Origin: Lachnospiraceae bacterium
GTDB taxonomy: Bacteria; Bacillota; Clostridia; Lachnospirales; Lachnospiraceae
Length of the DNA: 64,000 nt
Direction of reading: 5' to 3'
NCBI GenBank assembly: GCA_017465475.1
Contig: JAFTWC010000038.1
Span: 1-64,000 of the forward strand
The notes beneath the pieces are model-generated. The model worked only from the letters and a program-made list of their open reading frames with translations, made no database searches and was not told the origin of the DNA. Every line of letters starts with the position of its first letter. The first letter of the stretch is position 1. Both the position numbers and the translations under genes were made by a program. Of this stretch, positions 9,302-17,095 are shown one piece after another.

Positions 9302-10699
9302 TTACTCTTCAGACTGTACGCCTTCCGCCACAACGCCTTCTTCCTTTTCTTTGCCGAGGAAGGTCGGAAGTTCCATACCCACCTGCTTAAACACTTCGTT
9401 AAGCGGCGGAACTGCCTGCATCATGCCGGACAGGAAACCAGAAGTAGCGGTCTTGCCGTCACTGTTCTTTCCGCCGTCCCAAACGGTAACCTTATCAATC
9501 TTAATGTTCTTAATTGCCTCCACCTGAATCTGAAGAAGCTGTTCCATCTTATCCGCAAGAATTAACTTTACTGCGTTATCGGAATCACCGCCGGCAGCTT
9601 CCACGAGCTTACGCATACCTTCTGCCTGCTTCTCTAAAAGTTCCTGAGTACCGCGAGCTTCTGCTGCCATCTTAGCAAAGATTGCATCTGCCTCACCTTG
9701 TGCCTTACGTCTTGCCACTTCTGCCTCTGCATCTGCAGCAATCTGTGCCTGCTCTTTTGCAATCTGTGCCTTAACGATGACGTCTGCCTGCTGGGTTGCC
9801 ATCTCAAGCTGTGCACGGGTCTGCTCTGCTTCCTGCTGTGCAATATAAGCTTCCTGCTTCGCCTTTGCTGCCTGTACCGCCTCTGCTGCGGTTGCAATAC
9901 GGAGCGCTTCTGCCTCTTTCTCACGACGGTTTGCCTCAGACTGTGCTACTTCAATCTTTGCATCATTTTCACCCTGGATTGCAGATGCGTCTGCTGCAGC
10001 CACCTGGATACGCTGATCCTTTCTTGCAAGAGCCTGACCGATTTCACCATCTCTGTCCTTCTCTGCCACGTTCTTCTTTGCATCATTGATTGCCTTTGCG
10101 GCAGCTTCCTTACCGAGAGCCTCGATGTAACCGGACTCATCGGTAATATCAGTTACATTTACGTTAATCAGACGAAGACCGATTTTCTTAAGTTCGATTT
10201 CCACGTTCTTGGAAACCGCAAGTAAGAACTTATCACGGTCGGTATTGATTTCCTCAATCTCCATGGTTGCAATAACGAGACGCAACTGACCGAAGATAAT
10301 ATCCTTTGCCAACTCCTGAATCTCATTTAACTTAAGTCCAAGCAAACGTTCTGCCGCATTCTGCATAATACCGTCTTCGGTAGAAATACCTACGGTAAAT
10401 CTGGACGGAACGTCTACACGGATATTCTGTTTGGAAAGAGCATTTCTTAAATCTACATTTAACGAAATAGGTGTCAAATCCAAATACTGATACGACTGAA
10501 TTACCGGTACCACGAATGCCGCACCACCGTGGATACACTTTGCGCTTCGCGGCTGACCGTCCTTGTCGGTACCAACCTTACCGTAAATAACCATTACTTT
10601 GTCGGACGGACACTTACGATATCTGGATAAAATACCGGCAAATGCCGCAAACAAAATAAGTACAATAACACTGACTAATACTACTGAATCCATTCCCAT
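9302..10699 (-). CDS. floT: Flotillin-like SPFH-domain membrane scaffold
   Basis: 465 residues. One N-terminal membrane anchor (about residues 5-25, VVLVSVIVLILFAAFAGIL), then an SPFH/Band 7 domain (about 30-210), then a long Ala/Glu/Gln-rich coiled coil with many EA repeats (about 215-400) and a short C-terminal tail. This layout is that of FloT/YuaG of Bacillus, which organises functional membrane microdomains from the cytoplasmic side. The start at 10699 has AAAGGAGG 8 bases upstream. It follows the NfeD gene after a 75-base gap, an arrangement known for NfeD-flotillin pairs, and the operon is probably controlled by the XRE regulator upstream. Symbol by family likeness. Confidence 0.92.
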   Translation of the reverse strand: MGMDSVVLVSVIVLILFAAFAGILSRYRKCPSDKVMVIYGKVGTDKDGQPRSAKCIHGGAAFVVPVIQSYQYLDLTPISLNVDLRNALSKQNIRVDVPSRFTVGISTEDGIMQNAAERLLGLKLNEIQELAKDIIFGQLRLVIATMEIEEINTDRDKFLLAVSKNVEIELKKIGLRLINVNVTDITDESGYIEALGKEAAAKAINDAKKNVAEKDRDGEIGQALARKDQRIQVAAADASAIQGENDAKIEVAQSEANRREKEAEALRIATAAEAVQAAKAKQEAYIAQQEAEQTRAQLEMATQQADVIVKAQIAKEQAQIAADAEAEVARRKAQGEADAIFAKMAAEARGTQELLEKQAEGMRKLVEAAGGDSDNAVKLILADKMEQLLQIQVEAIKNIKIDKVTVWDGGKNSDGKTATSGFLSGMMQAVPPLNEVFKQVGMELPTFLGKEKEEGVVAEGVQSEE

Positions 10700-10774
10700 T
10701 GTTAAATCCTCCTTTAACTTTTAAAAACTCCCTAAAATTTATTTCCTGTTATAGCTGCATCGTCACATTACAGC

Positions 10775-11416
10775 TTACAGATCCTTTTCAACCACAACCA
10801 CATCGCCTCTTACATCTACGATGCGTACTCTGCTTCCGCTGGGAATCGGCTGGGCCCCTTCCGTAATGGCATCTACCTCTGCAAACCGGGAAGTACTGCT
10901 TAAGGTAACCTTTCCTCCGCTTTCTCCCGACGGCAACACCGTCAAATACACCTGTGCAGTTTCACCTACCATGGATTTAATCTTGAATGTACCGTTTTCC
11001 GAAAGCTTCGCCATCAACTGCAAAAGCTTCGCCACTACATACATCATCACACCACCGCACACAAAACCGATAGCCAGTGCTACAATTTCAAGCATCCCTG
11101 CATTTACACATACAATGGACACCCAGGAAAATGTGGCCAAAAATGCAACCGCACCTTGTATGGTAAACAACTTCAAGCTGCCGAAATCTCCGGATATAGC
11201 ATCCGTAATATCGCCGTCTGCCAAATCTCCCGCCGACATATCTCCTTCCAAATCCAAACCGGATGTATCGCTTGGATTAAAGTCAGCCCCACTGGCACCG
11301 TCACCGAATCCCATAATCACAAGTACTGTCTGTAAGATCAATACAAGCGTAGCCGGGATTGCGATGCAATACAAAATCCGCTGTAAAATACCGAGTGATT
11401 CCCACCAAGCATTCAT
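10775..11416 (-). CDS. NfeD-family membrane protein
   Basis: 213 residues. An N-terminal membrane helix (about 12-35), an acidic Asp/Gly/Ser-rich loop (about 37-75), two or three further helices (about 80-145), and a C-terminal OB-fold (about 150-213, from VGETAQVYLT to VVVVEKDL). This is the short NfeD1b-like form without a ClpP-class protease domain. NfeD proteins accompany flotillins and are thought to help place them in membrane domains. The start has AAGGAGGAG upstream. First gene of an operon with flotillin, transcribed from a promoter whose start site carries a palindromic box. Confidence 0.87.
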   Translation of the reverse strand: MNAWWESLGILQRILYCIAIPATLVLILQTVLVIMGFGDGASGADFNPSDTSGLDLEGDMSAGDLADGDITDAISGDFGSLKLFTIQGAVAFLATFSWVSIVCVNAGMLEIVALAIGFVCGGVMMYVVAKLLQLMAKLSENGTFKIKSMVGETAQVYLTVLPSGESGGKVTLSSTSRFAEVDAITEGAQPIPSGSRVRIVDVRGDVVVVEKDL

Positions 11417-11450
11417 AAACTCTCCTCCTTCTCCCCTCTGAAACCGTGAG

Positions 11451-11465
11451 GTAAATTTTATTTAC
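11451..11465. promoter_or_regulatory. Operator box O1 (nfeD side)
   Basis: GTAAATTTTATTTAC: inverted repeat GTAAA-N5-TTTAC. It covers the predicted transcription start of the nfeD operon (about 11463). The same 15-base pattern occurs 138 bases away at 11589-11603. Confidence 0.7.
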
Positions 11466-11469
11466 ATCC

Positions 11470-11498
11470 ATAATAACATGCATTGCTTCCATTGTCAA
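11470..11498 (-). promoter_or_regulatory. Promoter of the nfeD-flotillin operon
   Basis: Minus-strand TTGACA (11498-11493), 17-base spacer, TATTAT (11475-11470). A near-consensus housekeeping promoter. Confidence 0.8.
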
Positions 11499-11556
11499 TG
11501 GGTTTTATCACATTTTTTATATTTACGATGTTTTTCTTGTCAAACAAACATTTTGC

Positions 11557-11584
11557 TTGCTTTTTTCCTGGTTTATGATATAAT
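11557..11584 (+). promoter_or_regulatory. Promoter of the XRE regulator gene
   Basis: TTGCTT (11557-11562), 16-base spacer, TATAAT (11579-11584). The predicted start (about 11591) falls in operator box O2. A 10-base tandem repeat, TATCAGTAAC twice, lies in the leader at about 11648-11667. Confidence 0.7.
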
Positions 11585-11588
11585 AGAT

Positions 11589-11603
11589 GTAAATTTAGTT
11601 TAC
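11589..11603. promoter_or_regulatory. Operator box O2 (regulator side)
   Basis: GTAAATTTAGTTTAC, the same GTAAA-N5-TTTAC inverted repeat as O1, placed over the predicted start of the regulator's own transcript. The outer base context GATGTAAA is also shared with O1 read on the other strand. Confidence 0.7.
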
Positions 11604-11698
11604 GCAAAGGATTGTAACAACAGAATTACATTTACTTTTATATGATTTATCAGTAACTATCAGTAACCCAAAACGCCTTTGTCAAAGGAGGGATATCT

Positions 11699-12265
11699 AT
11701 GGATCCAAAACTTTTAGGGCAACGCATCAAAGAAGCACGTCTCGCAAAAAAAATGACCCAATCCGAAGTGGTTGGTTCCTTTATCACAAGAAACATGCTC
11801 AGTCAGATTGAAAGCGGCAATGCGGTTCCTTCCATGAAAACCTTAAGTTATTTAGCACAAGTCTTGGAACTTCCGCCGACTGTTTTACTTCCGGACGCTG
11901 CAGAAAATGCCTCGGACTCTTCCGATTCAGTCACAACCGGCACTCTTACTTCCGTTCCGCAGGATGCTTCTGCATTCTTTCATGCAAAGGAGGCTTATCT
12001 TGCAGAAGACGATACTGCTGCTTACGAAGCTCTCTCTTCCGTTCCGGAAGATTCCGTATTAAACGACGAAGTCCAGGCATTGTTAGCCAAAGTAGCCTTC
12101 CGAATGGCATCCGCATTCCTTCAGGCAGAAAACTATGCCGATGCTTTAGAATATGCAAAAACGGCCGCTACAGCAGCCACGAAAGGCATCTACGCCTCTC
12201 TTGAAGTCAAATCTCAGGCGTTGCTCCTTCTTTCGGATGCAGCTGCAAAATTGGCACAAATCTAA
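11699..12265 (+). CDS. XRE-family regulator with helical C-terminal domain
   Basis: 188 residues. The N-terminal 65 residues form a Cro/CI-type helix-turn-helix (LGQRIKEARLAKKMTQSEV, then SFITRNMLSQIESG and PSMKTLSYLAQVLELP). A Ser/Thr/Asp-rich linker follows and the last 90 residues are Ala-rich helices resembling TPR hairpins, as in XRE regulators with a sensor domain. The start has AAAGGAGGG 7 bases upstream. It is divergent from nfeD-flotillin, and identical palindromes cover both predicted start sites, so it most likely represses both itself and that operon. No signal is visible. A terminator follows. Confidence 0.87.
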   Translation: MDPKLLGQRIKEARLAKKMTQSEVVGSFITRNMLSQIESGNAVPSMKTLSYLAQVLELPPTVLLPDAAENASDSSDSVTTGTLTSVPQDASAFFHAKEAYLAEDDTAAYEALSSVPEDSVLNDEVQALLAKVAFRMASAFLQAENYADALEYAKTAATAATKGIYASLEVKSQALLLLSDAAAKLAQI

Positions 12266-12303
12266 AGAAACATCCGGTCGTTTCAACCGCAAGTTTTTAC
12301 ACA

Positions 12304-12340
12304 CAAAAAAGGCTGCGCCCTGCGCAGCCTTTTCTTTATT
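12304..12340. terminator. Bidirectional terminator between convergent genes
   Basis: Stem GGCTGCGC / GCGCAGCC (12311-12329) with TTTTCTTTATT on the plus side and a seven-base A-run on the other. It serves the XRE gene and the convergent ABC transporter gene. Confidence 0.9.
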
Positions 12341-12346
12341 CTCCTT

Positions 12347-15292
12347 TTACTCACTTCTCAGAGCAATTACCGGATCCTTCTTTGCTGCCACCTTAGACGG
12401 GAACAAACCTGCAATAAAGGTAAGAAGCATGCTGATACCTACCAAAATCACACCTGCCATCGGCGGAAGCACTGCATTTAAGTTTGCAATACCGGTTACT
12501 TCGTGAAGAATGATATTGATAATCACAATAAATCCTAATGTCACCAAAATACCGATAGCACCGGATACAAAGCCAACAATAATGGTCTCCGCATTAAACA
12601 CACGGGAAATATCCTTCTTGGATGCACCGATTGCACGAAGAATACCGATTTCCTTGGTACGCTCCAATACAGAGATGTAAGTAATAATACCAATCATAAT
12701 GGAAGATACCACAAGGGAAATTGCAACAAATGCAATCAATACATAAGAAATCGCATTGATTACCGTAGTGATAGAGGACATTAAGAGTGCCACATAGTCC
12801 GTGTACTCAATTACATCCTCTTCTGCCGCATTTTCGTTATACTTTGCAATCAAGTCTGCAATCATATCCTTATTTTCAAAGGTCTCCGCATAAATGTTAA
12901 TCGCAGACGGGCTGTCCGGATCAGCATATCCGAGAAGTTTTAAGTTCTCGTCATATGTGGATTCGGAGTATGCCTTCGGCAAATACTCACCGTAAAATGC
13001 CACATATTCATCCGTAGTAAACTGAGCCATATCAAACATTCCGGCAAGCTGGTCCACCGTCATGGTTCCTAAGTTCGCCTGTACGCCCTTTGCGTATTCT
13101 TCGGTTACTTTTGCCGCAAGTACCTGGTATGCATAGTTCTGTACTTCTTCCGCACTCATCTCGGTCACATAGCTCTGCACCTGTTCCGCATCTACCGCCA
13201 TCTGCATTGCAAACGCTTGCACCAACATACTGCGAAGGGTAGCATCATCCATCATTGCCATCTGTGCCCCTACCGCCTCAGTAAGTTCTTTCTCGGACGG
13301 AGTCGCCTTAATGATTCCGTATAACTCTGCCTTCTTTGTACTGTCAAGACCGGCAAAATATTCTTTTACAGCGGCTTCCTTTTCTTCAGGGGAAAGTTCT
13401 TCTTCCTCTCCGGTCTCAAACGGTAATCCGGAAATAGCATCTACCGTCCGGTCTGCAAGCTGTTCTTTTAAAATCTCGGAATTTGCATTCTGCTCCATAA
13501 CGTACTTGGTCAATTCGCTGGTATATGCAATTGCACCTGTCATGGAAGTAGAGGTTGCATCCTCATTCGGACGTAAAATACCCACAACCTTCAAATCAAC
13601 GCCCATCTTATCATATAAATAAGAAAGTCCGGCATCGGAAGCGGATAAATCTGCATAACTTCCGTTATTCTGCTTCTGGTACTTTAATGCGCTCGGAATC
13701 ACCCGGAAGGTCATGTTGCAAATATCCTCATAGGTCCACGGGCCAAGATCCTGGGATACCTGGTTTCCTGCCATAATATCCTGCATGGACTCCATCATCA
13801 CATCCATAGTGGTAAGACCGAGGGCATACAACACCATGTCACTGACTTCGTTGTTTCTGTCTACCAAAATCACAACTTCGTTATAGGCATCCGGCCATTC
13901 ACCGTGAATCAAATCGTACTGATCCTTTACCGTCTGACTGATAAGTTCCCCGTCTTCACCGGTCATCATCTCATTCCAGACATCCATACCCACCATCATG
14001 GAACTCATATTTTCCATCATGGTACTCGCCATACCGAAGGACTCCATCATCATGGCCATCAGCTCGTTGACATCTGCCTTTACCACCTTGCCGTCCACGT
14101 CCTTGGTATAAATACTCAAATCCATGTCATAGGCATACTGCACGGAAGAAATATACTTCTGCATTTCTTCGTCTTCTTCCAAGAACTTTTTAAATGCCTT
14201 TAAGTTATTTTTCTTCGTATCCATGTCCGTAAAAGCATTCATCATATCATACATGGTAGAATTTGCATACACCTTATCCAGTTCATGCTGATCTACCGGT
14301 TTTCCGTCCTTATCCACACCCATCATAGTTGCAAGCAGTGCAGAAGAATCCACAATCTCCGCTTCCATGGTAATCGGATAACTGGAAAGCGTATCCCTCT
14401 GTACGGAATCAATATAATCCTGCACACCGGTGGACACGGATAAAATCAATGCAATACCGATAATACCGATGGAACCCGCAAACGCCGTCATAAAGGTACG
14501 ACCTTTTTTGGTAAGAAGGTTATTAAAGGAAAGAGCCAGCGCAGTAAAGAAAGACATGGACGTCTTCTTTGCTCTTTTTTCCTTTTTCGTTTGCTCCGTC
14601 GCCTGCACTTCTTCCTCGTACGGATCGGAATCGCTGATTATTTTACCGTCCAGCAAACGCACAATACGACTGGAGTACTGTTCCGCAAGCTCCGGGTTAT
14701 GAGTAACCATAATAACAAGCTTATCCTTGGCTACTTCCTTCAAAATTTCCATAATCTGTACGCTGGTTTCACTGTCAAGTGCACCCGTCGGCTCATCCGC
14801 AAGCAAAATATCCGGATTATTTACAAGGGCACGGGCAATGGCCACACGCTGCATCTGACCGCCGGACATTTGATTCGGTTTCTTATTTAACTGGTCTCCC
14901 AGGCCTACCTTTTCCAATGCTTCCTTGGCACGTTTGCGACGCTCTGTCTTAGATACACCGGACAGAGTAAGTGCAAGTTCTACATTAGAAAGTACACTCT
15001 GATGTGGAATCAGGTTATAACTTTGGAACACGAAGCCGATGGAATGATTCCGGTAGCTGTCCCAATCCGAATCCTTAAACTTTTTCGTAGAAACACCGTT
15101 GATAATCAAATCACCCTCGGTATATTGGTCCAAACCGCCTACAATGTTTAACAATGTGGTTTTACCGCAACCGGACTGACCCAACACCGAAACAAACTCA
15201 CTCTTCCGAAACTGGATGCTGACACCTTTCAATGCCGGAATGGTCATATCGCCCACGCGATATTCTTTTTTAATGTCACGTAATGTAAGCAT
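12347..15292 (-). CDS. MacB-like ABC transporter: ATPase fused to FtsX-type permease
   Basis: 981 residues. The ATPase is N-terminal (1-225): Walker A GQSGCGKTT (38-46), signature MSGGQ (about 142-146), Walker B ILLADE (about 162-167), switch His in VTHN. A first membrane helix lies near 265-290, then about 530 residues outside the membrane, then three helices (about 825-970) of the FtsX permease. MacB-type systems export or sense peptides and lipoproteins rather than import. The outer domain is very rich in Met, with runs such as MAMMMESFGMASTMMENMSS. Start by GGAGG upstream of 15292. No partner gene adjoins, so it may act as a homodimer. Substrate unknown. Confidence 0.9.
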   Translation of the reverse strand: MLTLRDIKKEYRVGDMTIPALKGVSIQFRKSEFVSVLGQSGCGKTTLLNIVGGLDQYTEGDLIINGVSTKKFKDSDWDSYRNHSIGFVFQSYNLIPHQSVLSNVELALTLSGVSKTERRKRAKEALEKVGLGDQLNKKPNQMSGGQMQRVAIARALVNNPDILLADEPTGALDSETSVQIMEILKEVAKDKLVIMVTHNPELAEQYSSRIVRLLDGKIISDSDPYEEEVQATEQTKKEKRAKKTSMSFFTALALSFNNLLTKKGRTFMTAFAGSIGIIGIALILSVSTGVQDYIDSVQRDTLSSYPITMEAEIVDSSALLATMMGVDKDGKPVDQHELDKVYANSTMYDMMNAFTDMDTKKNNLKAFKKFLEEDEEMQKYISSVQYAYDMDLSIYTKDVDGKVVKADVNELMAMMMESFGMASTMMENMSSMMVGMDVWNEMMTGEDGELISQTVKDQYDLIHGEWPDAYNEVVILVDRNNEVSDMVLYALGLTTMDVMMESMQDIMAGNQVSQDLGPWTYEDICNMTFRVIPSALKYQKQNNGSYADLSASDAGLSYLYDKMGVDLKVVGILRPNEDATSTSMTGAIAYTSELTKYVMEQNANSEILKEQLADRTVDAISGLPFETGEEEELSPEEKEAAVKEYFAGLDSTKKAELYGIIKATPSEKELTEAVGAQMAMMDDATLRSMLVQAFAMQMAVDAEQVQSYVTEMSAEEVQNYAYQVLAAKVTEEYAKGVQANLGTMTVDQLAGMFDMAQFTTDEYVAFYGEYLPKAYSESTYDENLKLLGYADPDSPSAINIYAETFENKDMIADLIAKYNENAAEEDVIEYTDYVALLMSSITTVINAISYVLIAFVAISLVVSSIMIGIITYISVLERTKEIGILRAIGASKKDISRVFNAETIIVGFVSGAIGILVTLGFIVIINIILHEVTGIANLNAVLPPMAGVILVGISMLLTFIAGLFPSKVAAKKDPVIALRSE

Positions 15293-15494
15293 ATTCGCCT
15301 CCTGCCTTTGTTGCTTTACATCCCCAAATCATCCCCTTAAAGGTTCCTTTTCCCTTTAAGAGCAAAACCCTTCTGCCTATCTTCTATATATATGTACTTT
15401 ATAAAAGAAAAAACAATATTAACTATTATAAAATAACAGATAGATTTTCCTTCGTCAATATATTGTCAAGAATTTAATAAAATCTTTAGGAATA

Positions 15495-15520
15495 CAAAAA
15501 AGGAAGGGAATCCCCCTTCC
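15495..15520 (-). terminator. Terminator of the HTH-ART module
   Basis: Minus strand GGAAGGG-loop-CCCTTCC hairpin (15502-15520) followed by six T, 14 bases past the stop codon at 15534. Confidence 0.8.
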
Positions 15521-15533
15521 TGCCTGTACCGTA

Positions 15534-16049
15534 CTACTTCGTACATTCCGCTTTCTGTTGTTCCTGTGCTGCCTTTCTTGCCCGTATCCGTCTCAGGATT
15601 TCCACACCTCGCCGGATTTCATCCTCTTCCGTCAATCCCTTTGCCTCCTTAATACGCTCAATGGCCTGCTCCGGGTCCAGAGAGTGGTATGGATAATACA
15701 GTTTCTCCAACTCTTCCGGCTTCACGATACGATACAACTGCTTGCTGCTTTTTCCCGAAATATAGGACCAGTACCGGTACAGATATCCCGTCCAGTACAA
15801 TGCTTCTCCGCCGAACTTTATCTGACCATACTCAGAAGGTCCGTACTGTGTCTCTATTTCAATAAAAGCATCCTCCACATCGATAGCTTCAAATAAAAAG
15901 CCGTCTTTATCCATTCGTTCCGCCAAATCCGAAAGCATGAAACGTCTTAAAAACACTTTAGAGCCGCACTTTGTTTTCCGAAGAGACTCTTCGAACAGTT
16001 CTCCTTGAAATTTGCACATCTGCAATCCATAGTGATCCATCTCTCTCAT
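15534..16049 (-). CDS. Unrecognised partner protein of the HTH-ART gene
   Basis: 171 residues; I do not recognise the family. No signal peptide or membrane helix. The middle is rich in aromatic residues (GGEALYWTGYLYRYWSYISGKSS, about 81-103, then YYPYHSLDPEQAIERI), and the end is a charged helix with KAAQEQQKAE. Its ATG overlaps the upstream stop codon as ATGA (4 bases), so translation is coupled. By analogy with two-gene toxin-antitoxin modules it may neutralise or position the ART-like protein, but this is inference from arrangement. A terminator follows 14 bases after the stop, so the module is strictly bicistronic. Confidence 0.7.
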   Translation of the reverse strand: MREMDHYGLQMCKFQGELFEESLRKTKCGSKVFLRRFMLSDLAERMDKDGFLFEAIDVEDAFIEIETQYGPSEYGQIKFGGEALYWTGYLYRYWSYISGKSSKQLYRIVKPEELEKLYYPYHSLDPEQAIERIKEAKGLTEEDEIRRGVEILRRIRARKAAQEQQKAECTK

Positions 16050-16903
16050 TGTAAAATCTCCTCTATATACTTTCCCGCATCTCTGTACTGTCTGCGTGCC
16101 ACCTTTACCTTGTCCCTGTTCATCTCATAACTTGCCTGTCTTGAAAAAAGATAAAACTCTTTCTCTGCCTTCGTCAGATAACACCGTTCTAAAAGTTCTG
16201 CCTGTCGCAATGCCTTATCTGTCACAAATACATACTGCTTTCCCAGATTGGTAGCAGACAGACAGTGCCTGCATTGCTCATCCGTAATCTCCCCGTCTAT
16301 AAATTGGTCAATTATTTCAAACATCCGGTTATCCGCGATGGGGGCTACAATGTAGTCTACTCCTTCCACAGACCGCACAAGCGTCCGAATCACTTCGGAA
16401 TCCGCATAGGTTCCCAATCGTTCTCTGAAATATGCAATCATCAGCATCCAGTCCCGGCTCACACCAAACTCTTTCCCGCAAAGCCCCTCAGGGCAAAATC
16501 GAACCATATATAAAGAAGAAGCAGGATAGGTTGCAACAAACATAGCAGACTGCTCCAAACTTTCGCCGCAATAAAATCCTGCTCCGAAATCATTCCGCCG
16601 CTTGCTGCAATCAGTACGCAGCTCTCCCTCTATCTTCGTCTTTGCTCCATGAAATAAAAGTACCTCCGAAGGACTCTTAAGCTCCTCTCGGTAAAGCTGC
16701 TCCTTTATCAGATTCAGACGTATCCCTCTACTGAAAGTATACTCATAAAAGGTAGCAATATTCTTTTCGCTGATGTCCTTCCTTCCGGAAAGCCAATTGT
16801 TCACCGTCATTCTGGAAACTCCCAATTCCTCCGCAAACGTCTCTACGGAAAGTCCCGTAAGCTCCAATACAATCTCTAAATCCTGCACAAAATTAAACTC
16901 CAT
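16046..16903 (-). CDS. HTH protein fused to DUF3990/ART-like domain
   Basis: 285 residues. Residues 5-45 are a helix-turn-helix (LSVETFAEELGVSRMTVNNWL). From about 80 the sequence matches the DUF3990 pattern, a predicted ADP-ribosyltransferase-like fold: LFHGA (His 85), DFGAGFY (105-111, Tyr 111), QSAMFVA, later VDYIVAPIADNRMF (about 182-195) and GKQYVFVTDKAL (about 221-232). A canonical third catalytic Glu is not obvious; Gln 223 sits where it might be expected. The ATG at 16903 is chosen from GGAGG 5 bases upstream; a GTG at 16915 would precede that site. The palindromes just upstream imply that it represses its own operon. Either a toxin carrying its own repressor or a regulator with an NAD-related sensor. 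Confidence 0.75.
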   Translation of the reverse strand: MEFNFVQDLEIVLELTGLSVETFAEELGVSRMTVNNWLSGRKDISEKNIATFYEYTFSRGIRLNLIKEQLYREELKSPSEVLLFHGAKTKIEGELRTDCSKRRNDFGAGFYCGESLEQSAMFVATYPASSLYMVRFCPEGLCGKEFGVSRDWMLMIAYFRERLGTYADSEVIRTLVRSVEGVDYIVAPIADNRMFEIIDQFIDGEITDEQCRHCLSATNLGKQYVFVTDKALRQAELLERCYLTKAEKEFYLFSRQASYEMNRDKVKVARRQYRDAGKYIEEILQ

Positions 16904-16913
16904 ACCCGCCTCC

Positions 16914-16974
16914 ACAAACTTGTTTGTAAACTATTTTATACTATATTTTTTCGTTTGTCAACAAACTTGTTTGT
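16914..16974 (-). promoter_or_regulatory. Promoter and duplicated operator of the HTH-ART module
   Basis: Two identical boxes ACAAACTTGTTTGT (16914-16927 and 16961-16974), 47 bases apart, with one extra GTTTGT half-site (16953-16958). Between them on the minus strand lies TTGACA (16961-16956), 17 bases, TAAAAT (16938-16933). One box touches the -35 element; the other covers the predicted start and ends just before the ribosome site. This is a textbook autorepression layout. Confidence 0.8.
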
Positions 16975-17045
16975 AAACTTTTATACAAATTAGTTTCGCT
17001 CTATAGAAACTCTATAGAAAATTACAAAATTTTCAACTAAACAAC

Positions 17046-17080
17046 AAAACGACTGCCGCACTCCGTATGCAGCAGTCGTT
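17046..17080 (-). terminator. Terminator of the secreted repeat protein
   Basis: Minus strand hairpin with a stem of about 13 bp (ACGACTGCTGCA paired with TGCGGCAGTCGT, loop TACGGAG) followed by TTTTGTTGTTT. It lies 16 bases past the stop codon. Confidence 0.75.
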
Positions 17081-17095
17081 TCCGTATCTTTTCAA

